Positions 1 to 7,435 of a stretch of DNA of 15,915 nt are shown one piece after another (position 1 is the first letter of the stretch; every line of letters starts with the position of its first letter). The notes below the pieces were generated by a model. That model was not told the DNA's origin and ran no database searches. It was given only the letters and a program-made list of their open reading frames with translations. The stretch comes from an uncultured Clostridia bacterium. GTDB taxonomy: Bacteria > Bacillota > Clostridia > Oscillospirales > Acutalibacteraceae. The DNA lies in contig CALCBQ010000185.1 of the NCBI GenBank assembly GCA_937897215.1, positions 1-15,915 of the forward strand, given 5' to 3'. The position numbers were made by a program, and so were the translations under genes.

Positions 1-314
1 GGGACAAATATCTTGACTGGCTTTTCCACACAGAATATGAAATGATGGAAATTCCAAAACCTGACGCAGTTATTTATCTTGATATGGATGTTGATATTTC
101 ACAACGTCTTATGTCAAAGCGTTACAACGGCGAAGAAACTAAAAAAGATGTTCACGAGGCAAATGTGGATTATCTTAAATCTTGTCGCGAGGCAGCCCTT
201 TATGCGGCAAACCGTTTCGGTTGGAATGTAGTTAAATGTTTTGAAGGCGACGAGCCGTTATCAATTGAAGAAATCGGTAATACTATTTATAGTATAATTA
301 AGGAGATTTTATAA
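1..314 (+). CDS. tmk: Thymidylate kinase, C-terminal part (5' end outside window)
   Basis: Phosphorylates dTMP to dTDP with ATP in the cytoplasm, supplying dTTP for DNA synthesis. The reading frame is open from position 3 and no start is visible, so about 103 C-terminal residues remain; the P-loop lies off the left edge. Visible are a KYLDWLF stretch, the beta-strand PDAVIYLDMD, and a LID-like segment RYNGEETKKDVHE followed by YLKSCREAALYAA. These match the dTMP kinase variant common in Clostridia. The internal ATG at 42 is not the start, because homology continues upstream of it. The stop overlaps the next ATG by one base, which suggests translational coupling with the DUF2156 gene. Another deoxynucleoside kinase of the same fold is possible, since only the C-terminal third is seen. 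Confidence 0.82.
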   Translation, partial: DKYLDWLFHTEYEMMEIPKPDAVIYLDMDVDISQRLMSKRYNGEETKKDVHEANVDYLKSCREAALYAANRFGWNVVKCFEGDEPLSIEEIGNTIYSIIKEIL

Positions 315-1198
315 TGGAGTTTCACTCCCCTACACTTGCAGATGCCCATTGGGTGCAAAAAGCATTTTATACAGAGCAGACAGATTGTTGCGAATACTGT
401 TTTGGCAATATTTATATGTGGTCGCAAATTTATGACAACAAAATTTGTAATGATAACGGTATTTTTGTATCTGCAGATTTTACTGACACACCAGTATTTT
501 GCTACCCTATTGGTAAGGGCGATAAAAAATCAACAATAAACAAATTAATTGAATATACAAAAGAAAAAAGTATTACTCTTGAGTTTTTTGGACTTACAGA
601 AAAAGACAGAGATGAATTAAACTATCTTTTCCCAAAACAGTTTGAAATTACTGAAACAAGAGATTATTTTGACTATTTATACACTTCAGAAAGTCTTGCA
701 AATCTTGCGGGGCGTAAACTTGCAAGTAAGCGAAATCACATTTCATATTTTGAAAAGACTTTTGATTGGAAATATGAGCCTATAACTCCTGAAAACATAA
801 GTCAATGCGCTATTCTTAACGAGCATTGGGAAAGACTTAATCGCGAGAAAAACCCTGAAGAAATTGGCGAAGAAAATCAGGCTATCAAAATTGCACTTGA
901 TAATTATTTTGATTTAGGTTTTGAGGGCGGTATCCTTACAATTCAGGGCGAGGCTGTTGCTTTTACTTTTGGTGAAAGGTTAAACGACAACACTTTCTGC
1001 ACTCACGTTGAAAAGGCATACGGCAATATTCGTGGTGCTTACCAGATGATAAACCGTGAGTTTGCTCGTCAGCTTAAAGACAGATATGAATTCATCAATC
1101 GTGAAGAAGATACAGGTAGTGACGGATTGCGTCGTGCAAAACTTTCTTACCATCCACACAGATTAATTATTAAATATTCGGCTATATATAAGGGTTAA
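314..1198 (+). CDS. DUF2156 (LPG-synthase C-terminal-like) protein
   Basis: A 294-residue protein of the DUF2156/PF09924 group, which has tandem GNAT-like folds and is related to the catalytic domain of phosphatidylglycerol lysyltransferase (MprF). The diagnostic C-terminal block is present: EGGILTIQGEAVAFTFGE (about residues 204-221), HVEKAYGNIRGAYQMINREF (231-250) and NREEDTGSDGLRRAKLSYHP (262-281). No membrane segments are seen, so unlike MprF it is soluble and unlikely to flip lipids. Family members are usually about 290-300 residues, so it looks full length. The ATG at 314 overlaps the kinase stop by one base and has AAGGAG at 300-305. The real substrate is unknown; an aminoacyl- or acyl-transfer role is inferred from fold only. 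A GNAT gene follows after 2 bases. Confidence 0.85.
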   Translation: MEFHSPTLADAHWVQKAFYTEQTDCCEYCFGNIYMWSQIYDNKICNDNGIFVSADFTDTPVFCYPIGKGDKKSTINKLIEYTKEKSITLEFFGLTEKDRDELNYLFPKQFEITETRDYFDYLYTSESLANLAGRKLASKRNHISYFEKTFDWKYEPITPENISQCAILNEHWERLNREKNPEEIGEENQAIKIALDNYFDLGFEGGILTIQGEAVAFTFGERLNDNTFCTHVEKAYGNIRGAYQMINREFARQLKDRYEFINREEDTGSDGLRRAKLSYHPHRLIIKYSAIYKG

Positions 1199-1200
1199 TT

Positions 1201-1920
1201 ATGATTGAATTCGCAAGTATTAAAGATAAAAAAGAATTACAATCTCTTTGGCAGATAACATTTTTAGAAGATTCACAAGTTATTGACAACTTCTTTGAGA
1301 ATGTTTTCTCGTCAGTTGTTACTCCTGTTATTAAGATTGATAACAAGATTGCATCTTCACTTTTCTTGCTTGATTGCAAGATTGGTAATTACAATGGCAA
1401 ATGCGTTTATTGTGCTATGACAAAATACAGTGAGCGTGGCAAAGGTTATATGAAAAAACTTCTTGATTTTTCTTATGACTACTGCATTGAAAATGGATTT
1501 GACTTTTTGTTTTTAGTACCTGCAGAAGAATCCCTTTTTGACTACTATAAAAAATGTGGATTCGAAAATTTTGGTATTCATAGAAAATATATTTTTGACG
1601 GCAACACACCTGCCACCAAAGAAAAACTTAAATTCGATTATACTATTGAGTTTGAACAATCAGTTTATGAGTATTGGAAAAACAGTTGCATAGTTTATGG
1701 TGGCGAAATCTGTGATTTTGGTCTTTGCTTTGATGACGATAATATGATAATCAGAAATGCAAATTGCGACTACACAGATATTCCTGAAAAATATAAACAA
1801 GATGGTAATATCATTCAGGGTAATATTGATTTTGGTAACGAGTATTCCCCTGCTATGATTAAAACAGAAAACGAAGATATTAAAAATATGAATTGCTATA
1901 TTGGCATCACATTGGAGTAA
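1201..1920 (+). CDS. GNAT family N-acetyltransferase
   Basis: A 239-residue GNAT-fold protein that probably transfers an acetyl group from acetyl-CoA; the acceptor is unknown. The acetyl-CoA pyrophosphate loop is visible as SERGKGYMKKLL (residues 77-88), followed by a helix, the strand FDFLFLVPAEE (100-110) and the classic FDYYKKCGFENF (113-124). The core ends near residue 140. The remaining 100 or so residues (acidic, Tyr/Asn-rich) form a separate C-terminal region I do not recognise; it could be a second degenerate GNAT half. The ATG is preceded by AAGGG at 1190-1194 inside the end of the DUF2156 gene, so the two are almost certainly co-translated. The pairing of two GNAT-fold proteins suggests related substrates, but this is inference. 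Confidence 0.85.
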   Translation: MIEFASIKDKKELQSLWQITFLEDSQVIDNFFENVFSSVVTPVIKIDNKIASSLFLLDCKIGNYNGKCVYCAMTKYSERGKGYMKKLLDFSYDYCIENGFDFLFLVPAEESLFDYYKKCGFENFGIHRKYIFDGNTPATKEKLKFDYTIEFEQSVYEYWKNSCIVYGGEICDFGLCFDDDNMIIRNANCDYTDIPEKYKQDGNIIQGNIDFGNEYSPAMIKTENEDIKNMNCYIGITLE

Positions 1921-1924
1921 AATT

Positions 1925-2473
1925 ATGATTTATGTATTTTTAGCAAACGGATTTGAAGAAATTGAAGCATTGGCAGTTGTTGATGTGCTTCGCCGTGCAG
2001 AGTTAGATGTTTTAACAGTTGGCGTTGGCGAAGATTTTGTAATTGGCTCGCATCAGATTCCTGTTGCTGCTGACATTTACGAAAGAGATTTAGTGCTTGA
2101 CGAAAAGGTTGATGCGATTGTACTTCCAGGTGGTATGCCCGGCACACTTAATCTTGAAAAAAGTGCTGTTGTGCAAAAAGCAATCGACTGGGCAGTTGAA
2201 AATGACAAGTTAATCTGTGCAATTTGTGCGGCACCGTCAATTTTAGGTCATAAAGGACTTCTTGACGGTAAAAGTGCTACTTGTTTTCCTGGATTTGAAG
2301 AAGAACTTTTCGGTGCAAATGTTGTGAAAGATTTTGTAGTGCGTGATGGCAATTTTGTTACCGCAAAAGGTATGGGTAGTGCCATAGAATTCGGTTTGCA
2401 GATTGCAGAAATTCTTACAAATCCACTTGAAGTCAAGAAAATCCGTGCATCATTACAGATATACAATGGATAA
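1925..2473 (+). CDS. DJ-1/YajL/PfpI family protein
   Basis: A 182-residue DJ-1 superfamily protein; relatives include YajL, human DJ-1 and ThiJ-like proteins, for which chaperone, deglycase or glyoxalase activities have been reported or debated. The nucleophile elbow AICAAP places the reactive cysteine at Cys101, and the partner glutamate lies in NGFEEIEAL (Glu14). The GG-MPG turn (69-73) and TCFPGFEE (119-126) are also typical. The start was placed at ATG 1925, where the conserved MIYVFLANGFEE begins, with GGAG at 1914-1917. An upstream ATG at 1901 is in frame but lies inside the GNAT gene and adds no conserved residues. The gene ends 8 bases inside the folate gene that follows. The in vivo role cannot be read from the sequence. 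Confidence 0.88.
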   Translation: MIYVFLANGFEEIEALAVVDVLRRAELDVLTVGVGEDFVIGSHQIPVAADIYERDLVLDEKVDAIVLPGGMPGTLNLEKSAVVQKAIDWAVENDKLICAICAAPSILGHKGLLDGKSATCFPGFEEELFGANVVKDFVVRDGNFVTAKGMGSAIEFGLQIAEILTNPLEVKKIRASLQIYNG

Positions 2474-3029
2474 AAAAGCAATTCGCAAAGAGCTTATAAA
2501 TAAGCGTAAAGAAATACCACTTGACAAAAAGGTAATATACGATAAAGAAATCAGCAAACGCATTACAGAAAGTGATTATTTTAAAAATGCAGAGCAAGTG
2601 CTTGTTTTTGCATCTGCTGACCACGAATTTGACACTCGTTATATAATTGAGCGTTGCAGATTTTTATATAAACGAGTTTTCTACCCTGTTTGTATTGATA
2701 ATATGGGTACAATGGAATTTATGAAAGTTGAAAGCGTTGGGGATTTACAATATGGAATGTATAACATCCTTGAGCCGAAACCTACTTGCAAAAAGTATAT
2801 TCCAAAAGAAAACGACATTGTAATAGTCCCCGCCTTATCCGTTGATAAAAACGGAAACCGTATAGGTTACGGCAAAGGTTATTACGATAGATTTTTGAAA
2901 GATTTTAACGGTATAAGTATTTGTCCGTGCTATGAGGAAATGGCAACAGACACATTACCCACCGACGAAAACGATATTAAAGTGAACGTTATTGTTACAC
3001 AGAATCAATTAAAGGAGGTAATCCTGTGA
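2466..3029 (+). CDS. 5-formyltetrahydrofolate cyclo-ligase (MTHFS)
   Basis: Converts 5-formyl-THF plus ATP to 5,10-methenyl-THF, recycling a folate side product into the one-carbon pool. It is 187 residues, the usual size. The N-terminal KKAIRKELINKRKEI supplies basic residues for ATP phosphate binding. DIVIVPALSVDKNGNRIGYG leads into the signature GYGKGYYDRFL (134-144). The start at ATG 2466 was chosen because the conserved N-terminus begins there; the in-frame ATG at 2403 would add 21 residues encoded within the DJ-1 gene. No Shine-Dalgarno sequence is visible before 2466 and the start overlaps the DJ-1 stop by 8 bases, so initiation probably depends on coupling to the preceding gene. Confidence 0.93.
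   Translation: MDKKAIRKELINKRKEIPLDKKVIYDKEISKRITESDYFKNAEQVLVFASADHEFDTRYIIERCRFLYKRVFYPVCIDNMGTMEFMKVESVGDLQYGMYNILEPKPTCKKYIPKENDIVIVPALSVDKNGNRIGYGKGYYDRFLKDFNGISICPCYEEMATDTLPTDENDIKVNVIVTQNQLKEVIL
3011..3018 (+). promoter_or_regulatory. Strong ribosome binding site for mltG GTG start
   Basis: AAAGGAGG lies 7 bases before a GTG at 3026 and supports that GTG as the start. The GTG overlaps the TGA of the folate gene (GTGA), a typical coupling arrangement. Confidence 0.85.
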
Positions 3030-4654
3030 ATAGATTTTCAGATGGATTTTCCGACAATTCTTATGAAGACCTTTTAAATGAATATGCGGGAGAAAGTCTT
3101 GGCAGTAAAGCATCAAAATCCACTGACAAAAAAGTGGATAGCCCTGTTACGCCAAAAAAATCTGCAAATTCAATTACTTATGAGGAACCAGTTTTTAATA
3201 TTGATGTTTCTCGCAAAAATAAGCCAAAAGCTGAATCCACTTTTGACATAGATTTTGTTGCGCCTTTTGAAGAAACACCTAAAAAGCCACAACCAATTAT
3301 CGAGAAAAAATATGAACCCGCAAAGCCTGTAAGAAAAGCCGAAACAAAAAGAACATCTGACACTATGGAGTTCAGTGCAAGAAAAGCTATGGCAAAAGGT
3401 AAAGCCGTGGCTTCTTCTGCTAAGAATTTTGTTGCAGATAAATTCAGAAAAGTTGATGCTGATGTTTCTTCACAGAATGATACTACAGAAAAGCCAAGCA
3501 ACACACCTCATATTTTAATCAAAGGTAATGGAAAGACTAAAATTGATTTTAAAGCGTTAAAATATCTTATTTTGAAATCTTTCAAAGAACACAGACAAGC
3601 ATATATCGGTTTTGCTTGTTGTATGCTTGTATCAATCATTCTTGCATCTTGTGCACTCAGTTGCATTAACGATGTTCTTGCAATGAATCGCGATGATGAA
3701 GAAACTATTGAAGTTGTTCTTCCTAACGATGCTACAACCTTTAAGGCTGTACGTGAGCTTGATAAGGAAGGCCTTATTAAAAACACAATATTCTGCACCC
3801 TTTACCTTAAAATAATGGGTTATAGTGACGAAAACTACTTACCTGGTGTTTATTACTTTACTGAAAACATGGGTGTTGAAAAAATGATTACCCGATTCAA
3901 GACAAGTGCTACACGTGGTGCAGTGGTCAGCGTTACAATTCCTGAAGGCTACACAATCGACCAGATTTTTGAGCGTCTTGAAAAGAACGACATCTGTAAC
4001 AAAGATGCACTTTACAAAACTATTGACAATGTTGATTTTGGTGCAGAATACAGTTTTCTTGCTAATCTTGATGAGGCTGAAAATCGTTACCATGTAATTG
4101 AGGGTTATATGTTCCCTGCAACCTATGAATTTGAGCAAGGCGCTGACCCTGCAACTGTAATTCGTAAATTCCTTGACACATTCAAATCTCGTTGGTCAGA
4201 TAAATATGAAGACCGAGCAAAAGAACTTTCAATGAGTGTTGATGATATTATCACGATAGCATCAATCATTGAAAAAGAAGGTGCTAACAAAGAGCAATTC
4301 AAGTTGGTTTCTTCTGTTCTTCACAATCGTCTTAACCGTTCAGGGCTTTACCCTACTCTTGAGTGCAACTCTACTCAAGACTATGTTACTAACACAATTG
4401 CAAAGCGTATTACTACTGCTTCTGAACTTAACCCATACATTGTAAATTACAGCACTTATGAAAGTGCAGGTTTACCACCTGGGGCAATTTGTAACCCTGG
4501 TGCGGCAGCTATTGAGGCAGCACTTTATCCTGATTCACATCAATACTATTTCTTCAGACACGATAAAAACGGCAAGATTTATATGGCTACTACTGTTGAA
4601 GAACATAGTGCAAACGGACGCCTTGTTGAAAAGGTTAACGCAGAGGTGGACTAA
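3026..4654 (+). CDS. mltG: Endolytic murein transglycosylase MltG (YceG-like)
   Basis: Cleaves nascent peptidoglycan glycan strands at the outer face of the membrane, setting strand length. The 542-residue protein has a long, charged, probably disordered cytoplasmic tail (1-190), one membrane segment (about 193-214, IGFACCMLVSIILASCAL) and an extracytoplasmic YceG domain (from about 225). The catalytic motif ASIIEKEG is at 412-419, with Glu416 the likely catalytic acid (equivalent to E. coli Glu218). The conserved GLPPGAICNPGAAAIEAALYP follows near 482-502. The tail makes the protein much longer than the E. coli or B. subtilis versions (about 340-360 residues) and resembles the tailed streptococcal form in architecture. 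It starts at a GTG with a strong RBS. The next gene, a U32 protein, starts 1 base after its stop. Confidence 0.95.
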   Translation: MNRFSDGFSDNSYEDLLNEYAGESLGSKASKSTDKKVDSPVTPKKSANSITYEEPVFNIDVSRKNKPKAESTFDIDFVAPFEETPKKPQPIIEKKYEPAKPVRKAETKRTSDTMEFSARKAMAKGKAVASSAKNFVADKFRKVDADVSSQNDTTEKPSNTPHILIKGNGKTKIDFKALKYLILKSFKEHRQAYIGFACCMLVSIILASCALSCINDVLAMNRDDEETIEVVLPNDATTFKAVRELDKEGLIKNTIFCTLYLKIMGYSDENYLPGVYYFTENMGVEKMITRFKTSATRGAVVSVTIPEGYTIDQIFERLEKNDICNKDALYKTIDNVDFGAEYSFLANLDEAENRYHVIEGYMFPATYEFEQGADPATVIRKFLDTFKSRWSDKYEDRAKELSMSVDDIITIASIIEKEGANKEQFKLVSSVLHNRLNRSGLYPTLECNSTQDYVTNTIAKRITTASELNPYIVNYSTYESAGLPPGAICNPGAAAIEAALYPDSHQYYFFRHDKNGKIYMATTVEEHSANGRLVEKVNAEVD

Positions 4655-4655
4655 A

Positions 4656-5876
4656 ATGATTATACCTGAATTATTAGCTCCCGCTGGGGACCGTGAGCGC
4701 CTTGAAGCCGCTTTAATGTATGGTGCCGACGCGGTATATCTTGGTGGCGATGCATTTGGAATGCGCGCCGCACCGCAGAACTTTAATTTTGAGCAATTAG
4801 AAGATGCAGTGAAACTTTGTCATACAAAAGGTGTAAAGGTTTATCTTACTTGCAACACACTTGCACGAAACGATGAAATTTTAATACTCCCCTCTTATCT
4901 TGAAAGATGGGCGGAAATCGGTGTTGATGCATTTATTGTTGCGGATATTGGTGTTCTTTCACTTTGCAAAAAGTATGCACCGAATGTGCCTGTTCACATT
5001 TCAACTCAAGCGGGCATTGTAAACTATGTTACTGCAAATGAATTCTATAATATGGGTGCATCCCGCGTTGTTACTGCTCGTGAACTCTCAATGACAGAAA
5101 TTGCAGAAATCCGTGCAAAAGTACCGAAAGACCTTGAAATTGAGTGCTTTGTTCACGGTGCTATGTGTGTATCCTTCTCGGGCAGATGCTTACTTTCAAA
5201 TTATCTTGTAAATCGTGACGCTAATCGTGGCGAATGTGCTCAGCCATGCCGTTGGGAATACGCTATTATGGAAGTTAAGCGCGACGGAATGTATTTCCCT
5301 ATCCAAGACTCAAAAGAAGGCACATATATTCTTAATTCAAAAGATATGTGTATGATTGAGCATATCCCCGAAATGGTTAAAGCAGGAATTTCAAGTTTCA
5401 AGATTGAGGGCAGAGCTAAATCTGCATATTACGCAGCGGTTATTACTAATGCTTACAGAGTTGCAATTGACGAATATCTTAAAAATCCGTCAATGGATTA
5501 TGTTCCGCCACAATGGGTAATTGACGAGGTTTACAAAGTAAGTTACCGTGATTATTGCACAGGTTTTTACTTCAATGCGCCTAACGAAGATGCAAACATC
5601 AGTTTCGAGGGCGGTTACAAGCGTCATTATGATGTTATGGCAGAGGTCAAGGGTTATGAAGACGGTTACATTATTGCCGAGCAGAGAAACAAATTCTCTC
5701 GCGGAGATGTACTTGATGCGCTTCAACCATCAACAAAACCCGTTGTATTTACCGCAAATGAGCTTTTTGATAAAGATGGTAATGAGATTGAATCTGCACC
5801 TCATCCTATGATGACTGTTAAAATCAAAAGTGATTTACAATTCCCTGCAGGCACACTTTTAAGAAAAGAGAAATAA
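4656..5876 (+). CDS. U32 family protein, TrhP-type tRNA hydroxylation factor
   Basis: A 406-residue U32 'peptidase' protein. Relatives YegQ/TrhP (E. coli) and YrrN/YrrO (B. subtilis) are needed for prephenate-dependent 5-hydroxylation of U34 in tRNA, so a tRNA-modification role is more likely than proteolysis. The opening PELLAPAGDRERLEAALMYGADAVYLGG is characteristic. The U32 signature runs E163-CFVHGAMCVSFSGRC-S181. Cys171, Cys178, Cys194 and Cys198 fit the cysteine set proposed to hold a cluster in this family. The C-terminal small beta domain (about 320-406) is present. The start is ATG 4656, one base past the mltG stop; a longer in-frame opening at 4458 lies inside mltG and is not conserved. 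The mltG neighbourhood matches the B. subtilis yrrL-yrrM-yrrN-yrrO cluster, but no yrrM-like methyltransferase lies between. Confidence 0.88.
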   Translation: MIIPELLAPAGDRERLEAALMYGADAVYLGGDAFGMRAAPQNFNFEQLEDAVKLCHTKGVKVYLTCNTLARNDEILILPSYLERWAEIGVDAFIVADIGVLSLCKKYAPNVPVHISTQAGIVNYVTANEFYNMGASRVVTARELSMTEIAEIRAKVPKDLEIECFVHGAMCVSFSGRCLLSNYLVNRDANRGECAQPCRWEYAIMEVKRDGMYFPIQDSKEGTYILNSKDMCMIEHIPEMVKAGISSFKIEGRAKSAYYAAVITNAYRVAIDEYLKNPSMDYVPPQWVIDEVYKVSYRDYCTGFYFNAPNEDANISFEGGYKRHYDVMAEVKGYEDGYIIAEQRNKFSRGDVLDALQPSTKPVVFTANELFDKDGNEIESAPHPMMTVKIKSDLQFPAGTLLRKEK

Positions 5877-5877
5877 C

Positions 5878-5958
5878 GCGTAGGGACGCACGTCCCCGTG
5901 CGTCCGCAACTAGTTGTATTGTAAAATCGTGGACAGACAAGGATGTCTGTCCCTACGC
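5878..5958. repeat. Paired inverted hairpins, REP/BIME-like element
   Basis: An 81-base GC-rich island between the U32 gene and the YhhN-family gene. The outer ends form a perfect 10-base inverted repeat, GCGTAGGGAC at 5878-5887 against GTCCCTACGC at 5949-5958. Inside are two perfect 9-bp hairpins with 4-base loops: GGACGCACG/CGTGCGTCC (5884-5905, loop TCCC) and GGACAGACA/TGTCTGTCC (5931-5952, loop AGGA). Each hairpin, read outward from its own end of the element, has GTAG at its 5' foot, giving GTAG-GGAC-N5-TCCY-N5'-GTCC in opposite orientations. This is the architecture of REP units arranged as a BIME. The 25-base centre (5906-5930) is AT-rich. There is no T-tract after either hairpin, so it is not a standard terminator. 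No second copy was seen in the window. Confidence 0.75.
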
Positions 5959-5983
5959 AATTACATTTAATTAGGAGTTATTT

Positions 5984-6733
5984 ATGTTATTAAAAGTTCT
6001 ATTAGCACTTTGCTATATTTTATTCTTTATTTTTGTGCCTTTATATGATAAAGCATACTGGCCTGAGCCAACAAAAAAATCGCTCGCTTGCAAAATGGTT
6101 GCGGCAACTATGTTTGTGGGTATTGGTTTTCTTGGTATGGAGATTACGGGCAATGAGTCATATTACGCTAACACAATGCTTATTGGTTTAATACTCGGTT
6201 GGATTGGCGATTTGTTTATGCACATCCCTCATCCACCAAACAACCCAAGAATGTCTGTGGTGTATATTGGTGCATCGTCATTTTTAATAGGTCATATTTT
6301 CTATGTAGTTGCTTTTGTTAAGTCTGCAATGGCACTTACACCCGAGTATAAATTTTTCACATTCCCTGAAATTATTGCATTCTTTGTGATTTTCATAGCA
6401 TTTGCACTTATGCTTGAACCAGTATTCAAGTTCAAATATGCCAACAAGTTTATGAAAGTTACCTTGCATTTGTACAGCATATTTTTAATTGTAATGCTTA
6501 TAAAATCTTGTGCTTTTGGCATTTCATATTTTATAAGCGGAGCAGAAAACGGACTTTTAGCTATGCTTATTCTTATAGCAGGCGCAATTTTCTTCTTTAT
6601 TTCTGACTTCACATTAGGACTTCGTCTTATTGGCGGAGCAAAAGGCAACAAAACAGTTAAAACTGTTAGTTTGTATGCATATTTTATTGCACAATTATTA
6701 CTCGCAACATCAATTCTTTTCGTACATATATAA
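5984..6733 (+). CDS. YhhN/TMEM86 family membrane protein (lysoplasmalogenase-like)
   Basis: A 249-residue polytopic membrane protein with about seven to eight hydrophobic segments. Family hallmarks are GDLFMH (75-80), the SSFLIGHIFY block (98-107) with His104, FFFISDFTLGL (203-213) with the conserved Ser-Asp pair, and YFIAQLLLATS (233-243). Eukaryotic TMEM86 and some bacterial members hydrolyse the vinyl-ether bond of lysoplasmalogens. Plasmalogens occur in many anaerobic Clostridia, so a lipid role is plausible, but the substrate here is inferred. Compared with short bacterial YhhN proteins, an extra loop (80-92, HIPHPPNNPRMSV) follows the first Asp motif. RBS AGGAG (5973-5977) is 6 bases before the ATG. 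It is separated from the upstream run by the REP-like element and no clear promoter was found. Confidence 0.8.
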   Translation: MLLKVLLALCYILFFIFVPLYDKAYWPEPTKKSLACKMVAATMFVGIGFLGMEITGNESYYANTMLIGLILGWIGDLFMHIPHPPNNPRMSVVYIGASSFLIGHIFYVVAFVKSAMALTPEYKFFTFPEIIAFFVIFIAFALMLEPVFKFKYANKFMKVTLHLYSIFLIVMLIKSCAFGISYFISGAENGLLAMLILIAGAIFFFISDFTLGLRLIGGAKGNKTVKTVSLYAYFIAQLLLATSILFVHI

Positions 6734-6742
6734 GGGGTAATT

Positions 6743-7414
6743 ATGAGACCAAGAAAAATTAGAAACCTTACTACACGCCGAGAAAACTGCACAGATTTAA
6801 GAATTCCTTATGAGCTTAAATCTTTTGATTTCCGCACAAATGAAGAACACGAAAACTTTTTCGATTTAGATAAGATTTTCGGTCGTAATGCTCCTGTTGT
6901 TATGGAAATCGGTTGTGGTAAAGGTCAATTTGTTTGCGAATACGCAAAACGTAATCCTGACAAAAACATTATCGCAATTGAATGTGTGCCTACTGTTTTG
7001 GTTGAGGCTTGTGAAAAAGTAAAGGAAGAAGGTATTACGAATATTCGCTTTCTTGAAATGAGAGCCGAATATCTTACTTTATTTATTAAAGAAAATAGCA
7101 TTGCTGAAATTTATCTTAATTTCAGCACACCTTACCCTAAAAACAAGCACGAGTGCCACAGACTTACATACAAAGGCTTTCTTGACATTTATAAAAGACT
7201 TCTTGTTGACGATGGTTTTATTGCACAGAAAACTGACAGTCAGGGATTTTTCGAGTACTCACTTGAGAGTTTTTCACAGAATGGATTTGTTCTTTCAAAC
7301 ATTTCTCTTGATTTACACAAAAGTGATTTTGAAGACAATATTGTTACCGAATATGAACAGAAATTTGTAGATTTAGGTATGCCAATTTACCGACTTGAAG
7401 CAAGAATGAGATAA
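6743..7414 (+). CDS. trmB: tRNA (guanine-N7-)-methyltransferase TrmB
   Basis: Methylates N7 of G46 in the tRNA variable loop using S-adenosylmethionine. The 223-residue protein has the SAM motif VVMEIGCGKGQF (52-63), the acidic strand end IIAIE (76-80), the strand AEIYLNF (121-127), KTD (163-165) and the C-terminal TEYEQKF (202-208). The usual NFSDPWPK..RH..RRLT block reads NFSTPYPKNKHECHRLT (126-142), so the Asp and Trp of DPW are Thr129 and Tyr131, and one of the Arg residues is His139. His136, Arg140, Asp165, Thr202 and Glu205 are kept. The ATG follows the YhhN-family gene by 9 bases with an AAGGGG site at 6732-6737. An intrinsic terminator follows, so this is the last gene of the run. Confidence 0.9.
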   Translation: MRPRKIRNLTTRRENCTDLRIPYELKSFDFRTNEEHENFFDLDKIFGRNAPVVMEIGCGKGQFVCEYAKRNPDKNIIAIECVPTVLVEACEKVKEEGITNIRFLEMRAEYLTLFIKENSIAEIYLNFSTPYPKNKHECHRLTYKGFLDIYKRLLVDDGFIAQKTDSQGFFEYSLESFSQNGFVLSNISLDLHKSDFEDNIVTEYEQKFVDLGMPIYRLEARMR

Positions 7415-7435
7415 AAGTAGTAATAATAACCAACT

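Noticed and set aside
3178..3504. Open frame of 108 codons on the minus strand within mltG
   Set aside because: It lies opposite the low-complexity MltG tail, has no RBS or family signature, and is best explained as a shadow of codon usage.
5878..5958. Intrinsic terminator for the mltG-U32 part of the operon
   Set aside because: Stable hairpins are present but neither is followed by a T-run on either strand, so the REP-like reading fits better; an effect on mRNA ends is still possible.
6301..6792. Long open frame (163 codons) on the minus strand opposite the YhhN-family gene
   Set aside because: It runs antisense through a well-supported membrane protein gene and the trmB start, has no recognisable domain, and its composition mirrors the sense gene.
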